64,000 nt of DNA. Source: Sipunculus nudus. Lineage: Eukaryota > Annelida > Sipuncula > Golfingiida > Sipunculidae. The stretch is from assembly GCA_026874595.1 (NCBI GenBank), contig CM049311.1:63265453-63329452 (forward strand), read 5' to 3'. The position numbers and the translations under genes are program-made. A model generated the notes under the pieces. The model was not told the DNA's origin, ran no database searches, and worked only from the letters and a program-made list of their open reading frames with translations. This document shows positions 59,878-64,000 of this stretch, piece after piece; position 1 is the stretch's first letter, and each line of letters opens with the position of its first letter.

Positions 59878-60067
59878 ACAAGGGACCTATTGGTCACAAT
59901 GCTCAGCTGTTATATATGATAAAAAAATATTATTTAGAAATGAGGCACATGCTGGTTTTGTGTGGTAATACATATAAGCTGTATCATGAGTTGTTGTTGT
60001 TTAGCTTATGTATGATTTTGATAGTACCTTTGGAGACAGGGAAGAGGATTGATTTCATTTATTTTAT

Positions 60068-61606
60068 TATGCCCCCGCCACAAAGTGGCCGGGGCATATA
60101 GTATTACCCATGTCCGTCATTCCGTCCTTCCGTCCTTCCGAAATCAAACAGTTGTACAGGCTTTTTTTCGCAATGCCTGCAGATATTGGCCTGATTTTTG
60201 GTGTGTGGGCAGTTATAGACCAGTTACAGATCGAGTTCGCGTTTCGTCCCGGTTGACCTATTTTTGACCGTTTTACGGCTCCTAAACTTAGAAAATTTCA
60301 TGAAAAATAGAAATATTCATGACAGATACACATGTACGGACTTTTTTTCGTAATGCCTGCAGATATTGGCCTGATTTTTGGTGTGTGGGCAGATATAGAC
60401 CAGTTACAGATCGAGTTCGTGTTTCGTCGTGGTTGACCTACTTTTGACCGTTTTACGGCTCCTGAACATAGAATATTTCATGAAAAATATGAAATTTCAT
60501 GACAAATACACATGTACGGACTTTTTTTCACAGTGCCTGCAGATATTGGCCTGATTTTTGGTGTGTGGGCAGATATAGACCAGTTACAGATAGAGTTCGC
60601 ATTTTGTCCCAGTTGACCTACTTTTGACCGTTTTACGGCTCCTGAACTTAAAAAATTTCATGAAAAATATGAAATTTCATGACAAATCCACATGTACGGA
60701 CTTTTTTTCGCAATGCCTGCAGATATTGGCCTCATTTTTGGTGTGTCAGCAGATATTGACCAGTTACAGATGGAGTTGGCATTTCGTCACAGTTGACCTA
60801 CTTTTGACTGTTTTACGGCTCCTGAACATAGAAAATTTCATGTAAAATATATATTTTCATGACAAATACACTTGTACAGACTTTTCTTCACAATACCTGC
60901 ATATATTGGCCTGATTTTTGGTGTGTGGGCAGATATAGACCAGTTACAGATCAAGTTCACGTTTTGTCCCAGTTGACATATTTTTGACCGTTTGACGGTG
61001 CTCTAACATAGAAAATTTCATAAAAAGGTGAACATGTACGGACTTTATTTCGCATTGCCTGCAGATACGGGCCTGATTTTTGGTGTGTAGGCAGATAATG
61101 ACCAGTTACAGATCAAGTTCTTGTTTTGTCTCAGTTGACCTACTTTTGACCATTTGACTGCTCCTGAACATAGAAAGTTTCATGAAAAATATAAATTTTC
61201 ATAACAAATGCATATGTACTGACTTTTTTTCCTCAATGCCTGCAGATACCACCCTGATTTTTTTGTGTTGGCAGATAATGACAGTTACAGATCGAGTTTG
61301 CGTTTCATCCCGGTTGACCTACTTTTGATTGTTTTACGGCTCCTAAACATAGAAAATTTCATGAAAGACAGAAATTTTTATTGAAAATGCACATGTATGG
61401 ACTTTTTTTCACAATGCCTGCATATCCTGGCATGATTTTTGGTGTGTTGCTTGATAATGACCTGTTACAAATCCAGTTTGCATTTTGCCCTTGTTGACCT
61501 ACTTTTGACCATACGACACCTCCTTAACTTAAAAATTTTCCAAATTTTACAAATGTTTCTAATTTGCCCAAGGCGGGGGCATTTGTGTCGTTCCGACACA
61601 TCTAGT
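60068..61606 (+). mobile_element. Helentron-like element G (TATGCCCCCGCC family)
   Basis: The 5' hairpin pairs TATGCCCC-GCCAC with GTGGC-GGGGCATA. A GTCCTTCC microsatellite follows, then about eight core units of roughly 180 bp, then GGCGGGGGC, a 3' hairpin TGTGTCG/CGACACA, and CTAGT (61602-61606). Removing it restores TTATTTTATTAACAAATGG, the exact unfilled string in A4 (near 63690) and, reversed, in A2. CTAG after a hairpin is the classic Helitron 3' end (CTRR). Confidence 0.8.
60140..61540 (+). repeat. About 180-bp tandem core of element G
   Basis: AATGCCTGCAGATATTGGCC-type strings recur near 60172, 60352, 60532, 60712, 60892, 61052, 61237 and 61411. Identity is higher among the first four units and falls toward the end. 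Confidence 0.9.
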
Positions 61607-63497
61607 TAACAAATGGAGTGCTATTGTCACACAGATTTTGACTTGGCCATAAAACTTAAAAGCAGAACATATAATATAAGGGTTTAACTATTAATTAAAA
61701 AAAATACAAATATTGTCCCAAATATAATTTTTATTAAAAATGATAAGAGAATCATATGATTTTTTAAAATGAAATAGAACTGAAATGATTATTAAAATAA
61801 TATTAAAGAATATATTCATGAATGCATTCATGAATACATTTTGAAAGTATTTGCACGAGTATTCATATACTTTCATTTTTACCTGAATTCCCATTCTTTA
61901 TGCAAGAAATTTTATAATTGAGTACATAATCATATTCGTATTTAAATACAATTACAAAGTATTCGCACCATGTCTGGTATTTATTCAGTTTTCACCAAAC
62001 AATGAAGTTGAGAATCCAGAACATACAAAATTCACACATTTAAATAATGATCATAAGTACCTGGTTTTATGGCTTTTATTTATATTAAAAAATAACTGTA
62101 ATAAATTCATTTTGGACTAATTTCACATCAGTGTACATACTAGTAGGAATCTAGATTTATATTATCAACTGCATCTTTGTCTATCATTAATTTCCTTCAT
62201 ATGATCCCTAATGATTAGTAATGAATAATATGATTTACTTCTTTATCATTAAAATTGAACTGAAAAATACCATAGGTGACTGCATGGTGTTATTTGGAAT
62301 ACGTGACATTCTGTCCATCGATACAAGATTCTTATATCATCAGTAACTGCAAGTTAATTTCCTGTTATTATAAACTAACAAATTCCTTTTCTATTTTTCT
62401 TTAATTTTTTATTAAAAACCAATAAAAATTTATTAATTTATTGTTTATTGTTATGTAGTTGGTTAAAACTACTAAATGAGTTGGGTTGGACACCTGGATC
62501 AACTGTGGCTGGCCATAAGCTGCCATGATTCCCCTGTATGCCTCGCCTCAAGCATGCATAATTTGCTGAAAGTTCAACAAGGTCAACATACAGGTGACTC
62601 AAGAGGGGCTTGAGAGAACCAAAGTCTGAAAGGGTCTCATATAATCATTAATAAAAGCTATAATTTTTGGCCAATTTCTTTCAGCTTTCTAAACTTAAAA
62701 GCTGAAATCCTTATGTGTGCATGATATGAAAATTATATCAACAGTGCTCACAGGAAACAAACGTGCCATGGTCAAAGTTGGGCAAAATTTAAGTTACTAA
62801 TTTTACATTTATACTAATAACTTATATAATTTGAAACATTCATAACTAATTTTGGGTATTCAATTGAATTTTGATTAAATAATGTTACATCCCTGACAAA
62901 AAATCTCTAGCTTCAGTAATCCCCTTGTTAAGGGAGTAAATTTATTTCTTGATTTTTTACAAAGTGCATTATGTTTGGGCCCATAACTTAAAACAATTAC
63001 GCAATACTGACATCATTCTGGCATGTGCATAGAGAATGAAAAATATGTATATTGTTTATGATTAAAGTCAGATCAGTGGTTTTGATATTAGTCTTGAAGT
63101 GTAACAATGGGTTTTTAATGGAAAAATGAAGTTTTTCATTAATATCTTGAAGGTATTAAGTCCTAGTGACCAAATTCTTGGCATGGTAGGGGATTTTGGA
63201 GACATCTAACTGTATGCCGAATTTAAGGAACTAAGAGCTGAAGCTGGGCAGCTGAGCTCTTGCAAACTGCATAACACTAGCTTGATATATAACAATATGT
63301 TACATGGTGCTTGAAAATTTGTATAAAATCTACAGTTTTTGATCAACTGGTTTCAAATTTTTGGTGTTAACAGTTGAAAAGCTAACAAAAACATGCTGTG
63401 AAAATTAAATCCACAGTACTTACAGGAAAAAAATGTGCCATGGTCAAAGTTGGGCAAAATTTAAGGACCCAATTTTTTATTTTTATTAATATTTTAA

Positions 63498-64000
63498 ACA
63501 AGGGACCTATGGGTCACGACGCTCAGCTGTTATATATGATAAAAAAATATTATTTAGAAATGAGGCACATGCTGGTTTTGTGTGGTAATAAATATAAGCT
63601 GTATTATGAGTTGTTGTTGTTTAGCTTATGTATGATTTTAATAGTACCTTTGGAGACAGGGAAGAGGATTGATTTCATTTATTTTATTAACAAATGGAGT
63701 ACTACTGTCACACAGATTTTGACTTGGCCATATAACTTATAAGCAGAACATATAATATAAGAGTTTAACTATTTATTAAAAATATTACAAATATTGTCCC
63801 AAATATAATTTTTATTAAAAATAATAAGAGAATCATATGATCTTTTAAAATGAAATATAATTGATATGATTATTAAAATAATATTAAAGAATATATTCAT
63901 GAATGCATTCATGAATACATTTTGAAAGTATTTGCACGAGTATTCATATACTTTCATTTTTACCTGAATTCCCATTCTTTATGCAAGAAATTTTATAATG
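63498..64000 (-). mobile_element. Helentron-like element A4, reverse strand, cut by window end
   Basis: It starts with the 3' end ACAAGGGACCTATGGGTC and follows A3 and A1 closely to the edge. It is inserted in an A run of element A3 (ATTTTAA before; the intact family string is ATTTTAAAAAATTT). It carries an uninterrupted version of the site where G entered A3. Confidence 0.78.

Larger units (their letters stand above)
59878..63497 (-). mobile_element. Helentron-like element A3, reverse strand, interrupted twice
   Basis: The 3' end (ACAAGGGACC on the + strand) begins at 59878. The A core follows in reverse, is broken by element G (60068-61606), resumes at 61607 and continues to 63497, where element A4 is inserted. 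Its 5' hairpin lies beyond the window. The order and spacing match A1 from its 3' end back to about A1 position 2060. Confidence 0.75.

Noticed and set aside
1-64000. CRISPR array
   Set aside because: The regular repeats are tandem without unique spacers, and the window is from an animal genome.
44000-64000. Autonomous Rep/helicase or reverse transcriptase gene in the repeat stack
   Set aside because: No long frame or catalytic motif was seen on either strand; all elements here appear non-autonomous.

Overview
The window looks like nuclear DNA of an invertebrate animal, most likely a mollusc and probably a bivalve. It is AT-rich, with small GT-AG exons set in long introns and a dense load of short non-autonomous transposons with tandem-repeat cores, as described for clams, oysters and scallops. 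The species assignment is inference. There are no bacterial operons, no CRISPR array, and no rRNA or tRNA gene that I can support.

One protein-coding gene is supported. It fills the left 39 kb on the + strand and begins upstream of the window. Twelve exons (15-247, 14008-14293, 16904-17410, 19727-19957, 22766-23004, 30761-31005, 31839-32019, 33688-33792, 35853-35906, 36288-37381, 38285-38547, 39220-39236) join in one uninterrupted frame with matching splice phases. They encode the last 1150 residues of a MAP7/ensconsin family microtubule-associated protein. In order these are: the N-terminal microtubule-binding coiled coil; a Ser/Lys/Arg-rich linker with six copies of a K/R-x-x-S-x-x-x-L-S motif; the second charged helix (MAP7 domain, the kinesin-1 binding region in known family members); an acidic disordered region with a duplicated FKSPLLQ motif; and a conserved-looking C-terminal tail.

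The introns hold minisatellites (50-bp units at 10.1-10.6 kb; 33-bp units at 35.1-35.85 kb ending at a 3' splice site), a pogo-like element with a frameshifted transposase relic (32378-33597), and two small MITEs (24587-24832 and 28474-28684). The large first intron holds a 6.75-kb composite element (1122-7873) with a second element nested inside it (1484-4128).

From about 44 to 64 kb I find no gene. The region is a layered stack of repeats. Several families with unrelated sequence share one plan: a hairpin of form TA-stem-loop-stem-TA at the 5' end, often a GTCC-type microsatellite, a tandem-repeat core, and a 3' hairpin followed by CT(A/T)GT. Nested copies can be compared with unfilled sites in sister copies. 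These comparisons fit insertion at TT with little or no target duplication, as for non-autonomous Helentron/Helitron-like elements. No Rep/helicase gene is visible. This shared architecture, the swapping of cores between common ends, and a GGTGGCGCCACC palindrome shared by two different cores are the most interesting non-coding signals.
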